A DNA stretch of 24,469 nt. Source: a virus. This document shows positions 7,736 through 15,657 of this stretch, one piece after another. The stretch is taken from the IMG/VR virus record IMGVR_UViG_3300035145_001161, positions 1-24,469 of that record; one strand, 5' to 3'. Each line of letters opens with the position of its first letter. Positions within the stretch are counted from its first letter, which is position 1. The notes under the pieces are model-generated. The model was not told the origin of the DNA. It saw only the letters and a list, made by a program, of their open reading frames with translations, and made no database searches. The position numbers and the translations under genes were made by a program.

Positions 7736-8158
7736 ATGAGTGAAAATAAAATAATAAAATTAGACGAATATCTAGGAGGTCAAAGAACCGAATGGACAGA
7801 AAAGATTACGTCTTTAGCCAAGGAAATAAAGGCGGGAACTAACTTAGAAGAAGTCAGTTCTCTTACTTTAAGTTATAGACAAATCTTAGTAGAGAATCTT
7901 GCAAGCATAAATACAAAGATGCGGTCTCAGAAATCCGTAGTAGACAAACTCTACAAACAAAAATGGATAGAGTACTATAATTACGATTACAAGTTGAGTG
8001 ATAAACAGAAAGAAAAGTTTTTAGATGCTGACCTAGCAGAAGATAGACAGATTTTTAGTATGTTAGAAACTCAAATGCAATTTATAGAAGCTTCTATCAA
8101 AACACTTGACAACATGGGCTTTGCTATTAAAAACAGGCTCGATATGTCAAAGTACTAA
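7736..8158 (+). CDS. uvsY: Recombination mediator UvsY
   Basis: 140 residues against 137 in T4. UvsY loads the UvsX recombinase on gp32-coated single-stranded DNA. The best evidence is the C terminus, IKTLDNMGFAIKNRLDMSKY, which aligns with T4's DAIKSRGFAIKHIQDMRAF, plus the central helix pattern VVDKLYKQKWIEYYNYDY matching T4's KKVALKARLDYYSG. The whole protein is helical and basic/acidic mixed as in the family. Gene order supports it: it lies directly before uvsW as in T4-related genomes, and downstream of gene 32, its binding partner. UvsX itself is not in the window. The call by eye is strong at the C terminus and moderate elsewhere. Confidence 0.82.
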   Translation: MSENKIIKLDEYLGGQRTEWTEKITSLAKEIKAGTNLEEVSSLTLSYRQILVENLASINTKMRSQKSVVDKLYKQKWIEYYNYDYKLSDKQKEKFLDADLAEDRQIFSMLETQMQFIEASIKTLDNMGFAIKNRLDMSKY

Positions 8159-8174
8159 AAAATATAAATGAAGT

Positions 8175-9683
8175 GTGGTATTAACACTAACAGACGACAA
8201 TCAATTTTTAAGAATTGATGAGATAAGTGAGTTAGAGCTAGAACAACTTACAATATCATTAACTAAAAGAATTGATAATTGGAGATTTAATCCTCTTGTA
8301 AAAAGAGGCGTATGGGATGGTTACGTATCGTATATCAAAGACGATAAGTGGGTGCCTGCTGGTTTGTGGAGATACATCATGTCAGTATGCAAAGAGTATA
8401 AGTACGAGCTTAAAATAAACGGAATAAGAAGATTAATAGACCCGCACATATCAGCAGAAAACTTTGAAGAGTGGGCGCTAGCATTCTTTAATGGAAGTAA
8501 GCTTGTACCTCGAGACTATCAAATAGAAACTGCATTTAACATTCTTAAATTTAGAAGATGTTTAGCGGAGTTGGCGACTTCAGCTGGTAAAACTCTCATC
8601 AGCTTTCTTGTCGTTGCATATATGCTAGAAAAAAAGAAGGCCGAAAGAATACTCTATATTGTACCTAACGTTTCACTTGTAGTACAGGCCAATGAAGATT
8701 TTCAAGATTACAATTTTAGAAATAGAGTAAAGCTAAGAATACAACAAATATATGCAGGCCAAAAAATAAAACCCAACAGAAATATCGTAATAGGAACGTA
8801 TCAGTCCTTGGTTAAAAAGGATAAAGAGTACTTTGACCAATTTGATGCCGTTATAGTAGATGAAACCCACAAGGCAAAATCAAACTCGATTAGAGACATA
8901 CTAAAAAAATGTAGAAGAGCAACGTATAAGTTTGGTCTTTCAGGTACGATACCCAAAGACGGTACTCTTGATAAACTTACATTAATGAGCCAGACTGGAC
9001 CGGTAATTAGCGAGGTTAAAGCGGCTTTCTTACAACAAGAAGGACATATTGCAAAATGTAAGGTTAAAATAATTCAGATGGATTATGCTCCTGAAAAAAC
9101 AAGAGAAGCCTTTCAATCACTAGCTCAAAACAGATATGAAAACAAAGATGTATTTCAACTAGAACAGAACTATGTTATTAATAACGAGGCAAGATTAGAC
9201 TTTATATCAAACGTTATTGGAAGGGTTCCTAGAAATAGCCTTGTTCTTTTTCACAGAATTGAACATGGTAAAAAGTTATATGAAAAACTTAGACAAGAAA
9301 GTGACAAAAGAGTCTATTATGTAGACGGCGGTACAGACAAAGATATTAGAGAAGAGTACAAGAAGAAAATGGAAGCAGGTGATGAGGTTGTTATCGTCGC
9401 TTCCTACGGTACCTTTTCAACAGGTATCTCTATTAAAAAGATACACAATATATTTTTCACCGAATCCTTTAAATCAGAGGTTATTATTAGACAGTCGATT
9501 GGTAGAGGTTTGAGACAACATTCTTCTAAAGATGCTGTTCTAATCGTAGACTTTGTAGATGATATTAGAACATCCGAATGGGACAATTATTTATATAAGC
9601 ATGGTAAGGCAAGGCAGAAAATATACAAGCAAGAAAAATTTGAATACAGTATTAAGAAAGTCAAATTTGATGGAGATATATAA
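8175..9683 (+). CDS. uvsW: UvsW-type superfamily 2 helicase
   Basis: 502 residues, the length of T4 UvsW. It unwinds branched DNA and R-loops and switches phage replication from origin- to recombination-dependent. Visible motifs: an N-terminal DNA-binding domain with WRFNPLVKRGVWDGYVSY (T4: YRFNPRFRYGNWDGRIRL); Walker A ATSAGKT with K139; DETH box at residues 229-232; KFGLSGT; VIVASYGTFSTGISIK; and motif VI RQSIGRGLRQH. The start is odd: GTG at 8175 is the only start that retains the full N terminus, while an ATG at 8168 is out of frame by one base and opens a 16-residue ORF. Removing one T (8174) would give ATG AAG GTG GTA in frame, so an indel is possible. Confidence 0.92.
   Translation: MVLTLTDDNQFLRIDEISELELEQLTISLTKRIDNWRFNPLVKRGVWDGYVSYIKDDKWVPAGLWRYIMSVCKEYKYELKINGIRRLIDPHISAENFEEWALAFFNGSKLVPRDYQIETAFNILKFRRCLAELATSAGKTLISFLVVAYMLEKKKAERILYIVPNVSLVVQANEDFQDYNFRNRVKLRIQQIYAGQKIKPNRNIVIGTYQSLVKKDKEYFDQFDAVIVDETHKAKSNSIRDILKKCRRATYKFGLSGTIPKDGTLDKLTLMSQTGPVISEVKAAFLQQEGHIAKCKVKIIQMDYAPEKTREAFQSLAQNRYENKDVFQLEQNYVINNEARLDFISNVIGRVPRNSLVLFHRIEHGKKLYEKLRQESDKRVYYVDGGTDKDIREEYKKKMEAGDEVVIVASYGTFSTGISIKKIHNIFFTESFKSEVIIRQSIGRGLRQHSSKDAVLIVDFVDDIRTSEWDNYLYKHGKARQKIYKQEKFEYSIKKVKFDGDI
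9675..9683 (+). promoter_or_regulatory. GATATATAA box at the uvsW stop
   Basis: GATATATAA repeats nine bases of the box found at 4310 and 15644; here it contains the uvsW stop codon and lies 32 bases before the next ATG. A T4-late-promoter-like CATAAATAG follows at 9700-9708. Either could drive late expression of the 9716 gene and the block behind it. Both are short and AT-rich, so chance is a real alternative. Confidence 0.22.
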
Positions 9684-9715
9684 GTTAACGACAAATAAAC
9701 ATAAATAGTCAAAAA

Positions 9716-11155
9716 ATGGAAAGAATAAGAACATTCAAAACGTTTTCCGAGCTAAAGCAACAAGAATCTATTTCTAAGCTTAGAGAAGAAAACAATGCAA
9801 AACGCTCTGCAATTCTAGACAAGATTTCAGGTATCTTAGATGAAATGGGAATCGTTGAACTAGAAAACTTAGATGAAGAGCAAAAAACTGACTTAATCAC
9901 AAAGATATTTTTAGCAAAAGAAATGGCAGAAGAAACTGTTGAAGAACCTGCTGAAGAAGTTGCCGAAGAAGAAGCAGAGGAAACAGTTACTGAATCCGTT
10001 GAAACTGAAGAGGTTGCTGAAGAAGAAACTGAAGCCACTGAAGAGTCAGAAGAAACTGAAGAAATTACTGAAGAAGAAACTGAAGCTACTGAAGAGTCAG
10101 AAGAAACTGAAGAGGTCGCTGAAGAAGAAACTGAAGAAGTTGTTTCAGAAGGAACACGCTCTCAATTTGGTAAAATCGACAAAAAAGGAAATATCAAATC
10201 AGTATACATGCACTATGATGGTTATCCTGACCACATGTTACCTACTATTAAAAAGAACTATAAAGACGGAAAGAACGTTGATAAGGTAGTTGCTAAAGGC
10301 GGTGGTAGTGGATTAGATGCATTTAACAAGATTAACTTCTACGATGATGGAGCTTCTATTCAAGGTAACGTTAGCAAATTAGATAAGTATATTAAAGATG
10401 CTGACTATCAAGGTGGCGCTGAATATGTTTACCTATTCGATGAGAGAGATGGTAAATGGTATATGGCAGACATCTACTCTTATGACGGATTAAAGCCTGC
10501 ATTTGAAGCCGCTGAAGTTAACGAAGAAGAATTAAACGAAAGAGATAAGGCAGCTGCATATAAGAAAGCAGGTAAGTTAGGTTACAATGACCAATTCCTA
10601 GGAAGACAATCACTTTCAAAAACTTTAGCTGCTGAGCTTGGATTCGATCCTAAAAAACCGTGGACAGAAGGTATTGGATTTGACCATGTTGCAATGTATG
10701 CAATAGGTAAAAAAGAAGGTACTATTAAAGCTGATGCTCTATCTGGTAAATACACTTACGAAGATTTATTAGCAATGGCTAAAAAGTTCTTAGGTATTAA
10801 AGAATCAGTTGACGTTGAAGAAGGAAATGAATTTGGCGCTGCTAGAGCAAAGGCGATAGCTGATGGAGAAGATGAATTTGAAGTTGATGGTAAAAAGTTT
10901 AAAGTTACTGATGTAGATAAAGAAGACAAAGAGAACGCTGAAGAGTTTGCTGGTGAGTCTAAAGAAACTGAAGTAACTGAAGCAGAGGTAAAGTCAGCTG
11001 AAGAATTTAAAGAATATGCATTCTCAGTTTTAAAGCAAGCTTTTGGAGATGACTTCGACGAGGCTAAAGCACAGGAAGTTGTTGACGGTTTAGTTGATAA
11101 GCACGGAGAAGACTATGGTGCAATGGTTGGAGCCTTACAATCTTCATTAGGATAA
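9716..11155 (+). CDS. Acidic-repeat, probably head-associated protein
   Basis: 479 residues, very acidic. Residues 1-13 (MERIRTFKTFSEL) weakly match the capsid-targeting motif of its neighbours. Residues about 75-142 are a Glu/Thr/Val repeat tract (TEEVAEEETEATEESEETEE) made by a 51-base tandem repeat. V143-S144-E145/G146 then fits the T4 prohead-protease rule exactly at the boundary with a folded domain (SQFGKIDKKGNIKSVYMHYD, about 150-270). Two further small domains follow: NEFGAARAKAIADGEDEFEV and a C-terminal helical unit ending DYGAMVGALQSSLG, both of a style seen in T4-like marine phage proteins. I infer a packaged or scaffold-like protein losing its acidic half during head maturation. 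The biochemical function is unknown. Confidence 0.6.
   Translation: MERIRTFKTFSELKQQESISKLREENNAKRSAILDKISGILDEMGIVELENLDEEQKTDLITKIFLAKEMAEETVEEPAEEVAEEEAEETVTESVETEEVAEEETEATEESEETEEITEEETEATEESEETEEVAEEETEEVVSEGTRSQFGKIDKKGNIKSVYMHYDGYPDHMLPTIKKNYKDGKNVDKVVAKGGGSGLDAFNKINFYDDGASIQGNVSKLDKYIKDADYQGGAEYVYLFDERDGKWYMADIYSYDGLKPAFEAAEVNEEELNERDKAAAYKKAGKLGYNDQFLGRQSLSKTLAAELGFDPKKPWTEGIGFDHVAMYAIGKKEGTIKADALSGKYTYEDLLAMAKKFLGIKESVDVEEGNEFGAARAKAIADGEDEFEVDGKKFKVTDVDKEDKENAEEFAGESKETEVTEAEVKSAEEFKEYAFSVLKQAFGDDFDEAKAQEVVDGLVDKHGEDYGAMVGALQSSLG
10001..10138 (+). repeat. 51-bp in-frame tandem repeat coding for an acidic tract
   Basis: Two near-identical 51-base units begin at 10019 and 10070, with a partial third at 10121 and a degenerate copy before 10019. 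Each encodes 17 residues of the type EEETEATEESEETEEIT. Because 51 is a multiple of three, copy number can change without a frameshift. The units differ only at a few third positions and in the last codons, which suggests recent duplication. Confidence 0.8.
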
Positions 11156-11174
11156 TAAAATCACCTTTCACAAG

Positions 11175-12455
11175 ATGAAAAAAATCCTATCATACAAAGA
11201 ATTTATAGTGGAAAGATATGACTCTTCGAAAGAAGAGTCCTCTCTTATTCTAGAAGGTGGTGCGGCAGGTCACATGGCTCACCCCTTTGACGATAATTCT
11301 TTGACTTTTGCAGATTTTAAAAGAATTGTAACAAGTGCTTTACAAGGTAAATTAGACTTTGAGCAGGCTCCTACTGAAAAGACGGATGGTCAAAACCTTT
11401 TTGCAAGTGTAAAAGACGGTAAAACAATTTTTTCAAGAAACAAAGGTCAATTGATCGCGCCTATAGGTTTGAAAGGAATCATTGAAATGTTTACTGACCA
11501 TAAGTCAGCCTTAGTTGAAGAAACTTATATTAAAGCAGCTAAAGACCTAGATTCTGCCCTTACTTCTTTAAAAGACCAATCTATGTTTAACGATGGAAAG
11601 TCATTTGTTAACATGGAAATTATCTTTACTAAGAATCCAAATGTAATAAACTATGATAGAGGAAATTTAATACAATTTCATAATATAGTTCATACTGACG
11701 GTCAAGGAAATATAATAGGTGAGGAGCAAAAGCTAGGAACTGAATTAGCTAAGGCCCTTCAGAAAATAAAGAAAGATGTTCAACAGACTTACACAATCAT
11801 CCCACCACAAATTTTAAGGATAGCCAAAGATGTTAACTTTGATGCCAGAGTAAATTACTACTATAAGAAAATAGATGCCTTAAGAGATACGTATAAGCTC
11901 ACAGACACTGATGAAGTTAAGATGTATCATGAAAAATGGTGGAGAAGTCAAATAGAATCCGAGTTTTCAGATATACCAACAGACGCCCAAGAAGGAATGT
12001 TGCTAAGATGGGCATACGGTGACAAGAAAACTCTCGACTTAAGAGCTGTTGCAAAGTTAGTTGATAAAGACCAGCTCAAAAGAATTAAAGAATTCGACAA
12101 AATATCAGGTAAGAAATATAAAGAAAACATTTTACCTTTTGAAAACTTATTTTTAGAATTAGGAGCTGATGTTCTTAAAAACGTTTCTAATTTTGTTGCT
12201 GCTAGTCCTGATGCAGAAAAGCAAAGACTACATAAACAGATTAGAACTGAATCTGAAAAGATAAAAAAGAACGGCGATCTAAGTCAAATAAATAAAGTAG
12301 AAAAAGAGTTAAAGAGACTCGAAAGCATCGGAGGAATTGAGTCCATAGTTCCTAGTGAAGGTGTAGTATTTAAATATAACGGAAAATTATTTAAACTCAC
12401 TGGAACGTTCGCTGCTATTAATCAACTAATGGGCATAATTAAATACGTAAGATAA
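11175..12455 (+). CDS. Nucleotidyltransferase/RNA-ligase-like protein with capsid-targeting-like N terminus
   Basis: 426 residues. Residues 1-13 (MKKILSYKEFIVE) match the T4 capsid-targeting sequence, and I25-L26-E27/G28 fits the prohead-protease site just before the conserved start of the folded part (GGAAGHMAHPFDD). Covalent nucleotidyltransferase motifs follow: motif I EKTDGQNLF (KxDG with the candidate adenylated lysine), SRNKGQ as motif Ia-like, FVNMEIIF as motif III-like, and near the C terminus EGVVFKYNG and KLFKLTG as motifs IV and V. The middle is a long helical insertion. Likely reaction: ATP-dependent adenylation of an RNA or DNA end, or of a protein; substrate unknown. If packaged, it would act at the start of infection. 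It lies 19 bases after the acidic gene. Confidence 0.65.
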   Translation: MKKILSYKEFIVERYDSSKEESSLILEGGAAGHMAHPFDDNSLTFADFKRIVTSALQGKLDFEQAPTEKTDGQNLFASVKDGKTIFSRNKGQLIAPIGLKGIIEMFTDHKSALVEETYIKAAKDLDSALTSLKDQSMFNDGKSFVNMEIIFTKNPNVINYDRGNLIQFHNIVHTDGQGNIIGEEQKLGTELAKALQKIKKDVQQTYTIIPPQILRIAKDVNFDARVNYYYKKIDALRDTYKLTDTDEVKMYHEKWWRSQIESEFSDIPTDAQEGMLLRWAYGDKKTLDLRAVAKLVDKDQLKRIKEFDKISGKKYKENILPFENLFLELGADVLKNVSNFVAASPDAEKQRLHKQIRTESEKIKKNGDLSQINKVEKELKRLESIGGIESIVPSEGVVFKYNGKLFKLTGTFAAINQLMGIIKYVR

Positions 12456-12456
12456 A

Positions 12457-12747
12457 ATGAGTATATTTACATTTATTGTTGTATTGCTAGTTATCGGTGC
12501 AGGAGCACTTTTGTGGGCATACAAAGAAGGAAAGCTTACAGATGCTGACGGAGATTATATCCCTGACGAAGTCGAGGAAAAAGTGGCAGATGTTAAGAAA
12601 GAAGTAAAAAGAAGAGTTAAGAGAGTTAAAGAAGAAATCTCTGACGTAAAAGAAGAACTTAAAGAAGTTGTTGACGAGGCTAAAGACGTTGTAGACGCTG
12701 CATCTGGAAAAGCTAAGAAAAGGAGAGGTAGACCTAAGAAAAATTAA
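12457..12747 (+). CDS. Small membrane-anchored protein with Ca-binding-like loop, coiled coil and AT-hook tail
   Basis: 96 residues. Residues 4-22 are a single hydrophobic segment (FTFIVVLLVIGAGALLWAY) followed by K/E, so the protein is probably anchored with its C terminus in the cytoplasm. Residues 29-40 (DADGDYIPDEVE) have the D-x-D-x-D spacing of thrombospondin type-3/dockerin-like calcium loops. Residues 39-82 form a charged heptad-like coiled coil, and the tail KKRRGRPKKN is a classic AT-hook (GRP core with basic flanks) that could bind minor grooves of AT-rich DNA. A membrane-to-DNA tether is an inference. It starts one base after the preceding stop and has no family I recognise. Confidence 0.65.
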   Translation: MSIFTFIVVLLVIGAGALLWAYKEGKLTDADGDYIPDEVEEKVADVKKEVKRRVKRVKEEISDVKEELKEVVDEAKDVVDAASGKAKKRRGRPKKN

Positions 12748-12761
12748 TTTAAACTAAATAA

Positions 12762-14627
12762 ATGGCTTTACAAAAACTAAGAGAGCATTTTCAAACATCT
12801 AACATTAACTCGTTTAATGATATGTTAAAGAATAGGGTGGTAGTTACTGAAAAAATTTCAGCACCTTCTTTTCATGTTAGAAGAACGTTTAATAAGTTTG
12901 AGTATTACAAGTCTGGTAAAGGTGAGGCCATGAATATGGTTGACAGAACCGTAGTTAAATTATATGAAGCGGGTGTAAAACACATACAGAGTTTAGACCC
13001 TTCTACTAAAGAAAAAATGCCAACTGATTGGAAGTTTGGTTTTGAATATCTACCTGAAAACAACATTTCAGAATTCCAATACGAAGAGCTTCCTAAAAAT
13101 TCTCTTATTTTAAATCACATTCAACAGATTGGAGCTAACGGCAAAGTAAAGAAGATTATTAGCGACCCTTCTGTTTTAAACAAGTGGGCAGATATTCTAG
13201 AAGTTCAAAGACCTAGTGTTATTTTTGATGGAATCTTAGATGAAAATCAAAAGAAAGAACTAGTAGAGTTATTATCAACTTCAGATTCTGAGTTTAATAA
13301 CTTATATGACTATGATATAAACACTGAGGCAAAAACTTCTTTTACAATGAAAGCCTTTAAGATGTTTGAAAAGGCTTCAACTAGAACAACCCTATGCAGT
13401 GATTTAGAAAAAGAAATAGACGGATTAGTTTTAACTTTTTCTGAAGGCGGTAGACTTAGGTCTTTTAAGCTTGAAGATTTTACGAGAAAGGTTAATGAAA
13501 ACAGAAGTTCAAGTCATATCTATCAGTTAACAATAACTGACATGTTAGAATACATGACAGTCTACGACCTTAGTAGCATTCAGCTTACCGAAGAATCAGC
13601 AGACTATAGGTATATGGAGTTAATGTCAGCCGTTTTCAACGAATACCTAAAAGAAAATTCAACTAAGTATATTGGTGTTAATTTTGAAAGCGCTGATTTT
13701 GCTGATTCAGATTCTTTCAGATTAAATACAAAATACATTAAGAATGAAACAACGTTAAAGTATGTTTCTAATCCTATTTTAGCGGAGTTATTTAAAATAA
13801 CATTAGGATCGTTTAGAAAGAAAAAATCAAAAACAAGCGATATATTAGATGAAGATATGATCGCCAGATTAAATGATATTGTTGAAAAGATAGAAACACT
13901 TGTTTTTGTAGAGAACACAGATAAAAATTCTATATACGATTTTAAAAACTATATGCTTCATAACAAAGTAAAGCAATCTACATTAAACGAAGCTCTTACG
14001 GTAAAGTATAAAGAACAAGGTAAAGAGCCTGTAAATATGTTTGTTGGTAGATTTCAACCATTCACATTAGGTCATGCCAAAGTATTAGAAACTATTCACA
14101 AACAAAATGGTTTTCCAGTTGTAGTTTTCTTAGTTAAGGCTAAGAATAAAAAGAAAGAAGATTCTTTTAAAAGACCTTATGACGAGGCAACTCAACTTAA
14201 AATGTTTAAAGCAGTTCAAAAGCAATATCCTTTCTTAAAAGAGATATACGTAATTCCAACGGCTGCAATTGATGTAATGTTTAATGAAATGAGACCAAAG
14301 TATGAGCCTGTATTATGGGGAACTGGTAGTGATAGAATGAAAGTTTACGGCTATCAGGTAAATAACGATAAGTATAGAGAAGACCTTGGTGTAAAAAGTG
14401 ATTTTGGACTATATGAAATTCCAAGAACAGATGATAACATTTCTGCTACTAAAGTTAGAAATGCAATGTTAGATGGAGATGAAAAGTCATTTAAAAAAAT
14501 GACACCAAAATCCCTTCATAAATTATATGGAGAGCTTAAGAAAAAATTAGAAGACTCAGTTAACTCATCAGAAGATGTGGAAATAAAAGAATCAGTTTTA
14601 ACCTTTAAACAATTTATTGAGAAGTAA
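12762..14627 (+). CDS. Fusion of RNA-ligase-like domain and NMN-adenylyltransferase-like domain
   Basis: 621 residues in two parts. The N-terminal part (about 1-250) has RNA-ligase-like motifs: VTEKISAPSFHV with K31 (T4 Rnl2: EKIHGTNFSI), FGFEYLPE as motif III-like, E218-IDGLVLTF as motif IV, and RSFKLEDF as motif V. A helical linker follows. Residues 424-600 are a cytidylyltransferase-like fold of NMNAT/NadR type: M426-FVGRFQPFTLGH-438 (GxFxPxTxGH), PVLWGTGSDR, and ISATKVRNAML (560-570). This domain would join NMN and ATP to NAD. The extreme C terminus SVLTFKQFIEK is a capsid-targeting-like motif in an unusual place. Its stop shares one base with the next start (TAATG). Domain calls are good; the combined function is unknown. 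Confidence 0.75.
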   Translation: MALQKLREHFQTSNINSFNDMLKNRVVVTEKISAPSFHVRRTFNKFEYYKSGKGEAMNMVDRTVVKLYEAGVKHIQSLDPSTKEKMPTDWKFGFEYLPENNISEFQYEELPKNSLILNHIQQIGANGKVKKIISDPSVLNKWADILEVQRPSVIFDGILDENQKKELVELLSTSDSEFNNLYDYDINTEAKTSFTMKAFKMFEKASTRTTLCSDLEKEIDGLVLTFSEGGRLRSFKLEDFTRKVNENRSSSHIYQLTITDMLEYMTVYDLSSIQLTEESADYRYMELMSAVFNEYLKENSTKYIGVNFESADFADSDSFRLNTKYIKNETTLKYVSNPILAELFKITLGSFRKKKSKTSDILDEDMIARLNDIVEKIETLVFVENTDKNSIYDFKNYMLHNKVKQSTLNEALTVKYKEQGKEPVNMFVGRFQPFTLGHAKVLETIHKQNGFPVVVFLVKAKNKKKEDSFKRPYDEATQLKMFKAVQKQYPFLKEIYVIPTAAIDVMFNEMRPKYEPVLWGTGSDRMKVYGYQVNNDKYREDLGVKSDFGLYEIPRTDDNISATKVRNAMLDGDEKSFKKMTPKSLHKLYGELKKKLEDSVNSSEDVEIKESVLTFKQFIEK

Positions 14628-15631
14628 TGGATAGGTATAATTTTGAGAGAGCAATAAACGATGTGCTTAACGAAAACGCACACAGTAGTGTTGGTAGTTG
14701 GTTATCTTTAGCTCAACAAACTAACGTACAATCTAAACAGATGTTGTATGATAGAATTAACAAGGAGTTGTTTAATGGAAAACCACCCTATCCAAAAAGA
14801 TTAAAGCTTTCTAAATTTGATGCCTCATCATTTAAAACAGTATATTCTTATTTAAAGAAGAATAAAAAGGCAATGAATGAGCTTTTCAAACAAAAAATTC
14901 AGGGTATTGGCGCTGGAGAAATAATGTTAGCCTATATTGTTGAAAACCTAACAGTAGGTGGAGGAAGTGCTACGGTTGATTTAAATCTATTCAACGATAA
15001 CGGAACAGTATTTGACGAATGTGAGTTGAAGGAGGCTAAATTAACAGGAGCTGGTTTCTTAGAAGGATGGCAGCTAGGAGCAAATCACGCTAAATTGTCT
15101 ATTAAAACTATAGATGATTTTAAAGCACTATATAATGAGGTTAAATTTCAAGTACCTGCATTAGACCCTAATACAGATTCAGGAAAAGAATTAGCAGATG
15201 GATTTACATCTGGTGAATGGGGAACGGCTCCCGATGGAAAAAGATTTAGACACCTATCTGCAATCAAAGAAATTCCTATAGGTCAAGATAGAGAATTTAA
15301 ATTAGGACCTGGCCCTAATGGAGAAATTACAGTTAAGTATAACGAAGAACTCCTAGGAAATTTAAGTGATAGTAAAACAGTTGATAAGATAAAAGCGGCT
15401 CTTGCAGCTAAAGCTAGTTCCAAGGTAAAAACATTCGATCAGATACACACTGAACTAATAAAGAGCATGGGAGCAATTAAAGAAAAGTTTTTATTTATTT
15501 CAACTAAAGGTCCATCAGGAGGTAAAACTATACAAAACTTTTACTTTAAGAAAAATCTTCCTGGAACAACTGATAAATTACAACTACATTCTATCACCCT
15601 AAACAAATGTAAGTTTAGAGTTAAGGCATAA
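14627..15631 (+). CDS. PD-(D/E)XK-like putative nuclease or structural protein
   Basis: 334 residues, translationally coupled to the fusion gene by TAATG. Residues 91-138 contain IQGIGAGEIMLAYIVENL (G97-E98), then TVDLNLF with D118, and ECELKEAK with E133-L134-K135. The order GE...D...ExK is that of restriction-endonuclease-like folds, and phage proteins with a GxGE helix before the core are common. The rest is basic and shows no transmembrane segment. The N terminus (RYNFERAINDVLNE) loosely recalls the capsid-targeting motif but is not a clear match. Possible roles are DNA nicking or cleavage of host or modified DNA, if the fold is right; alternatively a virion protein that merely resembles it. 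Confidence 0.5.
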   Translation: MDRYNFERAINDVLNENAHSSVGSWLSLAQQTNVQSKQMLYDRINKELFNGKPPYPKRLKLSKFDASSFKTVYSYLKKNKKAMNELFKQKIQGIGAGEIMLAYIVENLTVGGGSATVDLNLFNDNGTVFDECELKEAKLTGAGFLEGWQLGANHAKLSIKTIDDFKALYNEVKFQVPALDPNTDSGKELADGFTSGEWGTAPDGKRFRHLSAIKEIPIGQDREFKLGPGPNGEITVKYNEELLGNLSDSKTVDKIKAALAAKASSKVKTFDQIHTELIKSMGAIKEKFLFISTKGPSGGKTIQNFYFKKNLPGTTDKLQLHSITLNKCKFRVKA

Positions 15632-15643
15632 TAAAACAAATTC

Positions 15644-15654
15644 TAGATATATAA
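15644..15654 (+). promoter_or_regulatory. TAGATATATAA box 3 nt before a start codon
   Basis: Identical in sequence and in spacing to the ATG (three bases) to the copy at 4310. It sits in the 26-base gap between two genes of the putative packaged-protein block. A promoter or translation-leader role is inferred from the repetition alone. Confidence 0.25.
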
Positions 15655-15657
15655 GAT

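Noticed and set aside
9709-10038. Minus-strand Ser/Val-rich ORF opposite the acidic tract
   Set aside because: It is the complement of Glu-rich codons (GAA/GAG read as TTC/CTC and Ser codons); the low-complexity product has no independent coding sign.
10001-10138. Tandem repeats as a CRISPR array
   Set aside because: Units are contiguous, in frame and coding, with no unique spacers.
9939-10289. Plus-strand Leu/Lys-rich ORF in another frame
   Set aside because: Frame-shifted reading of the same GAAGAA repeats; the acidic frame continues into a folded, recognisable protein.
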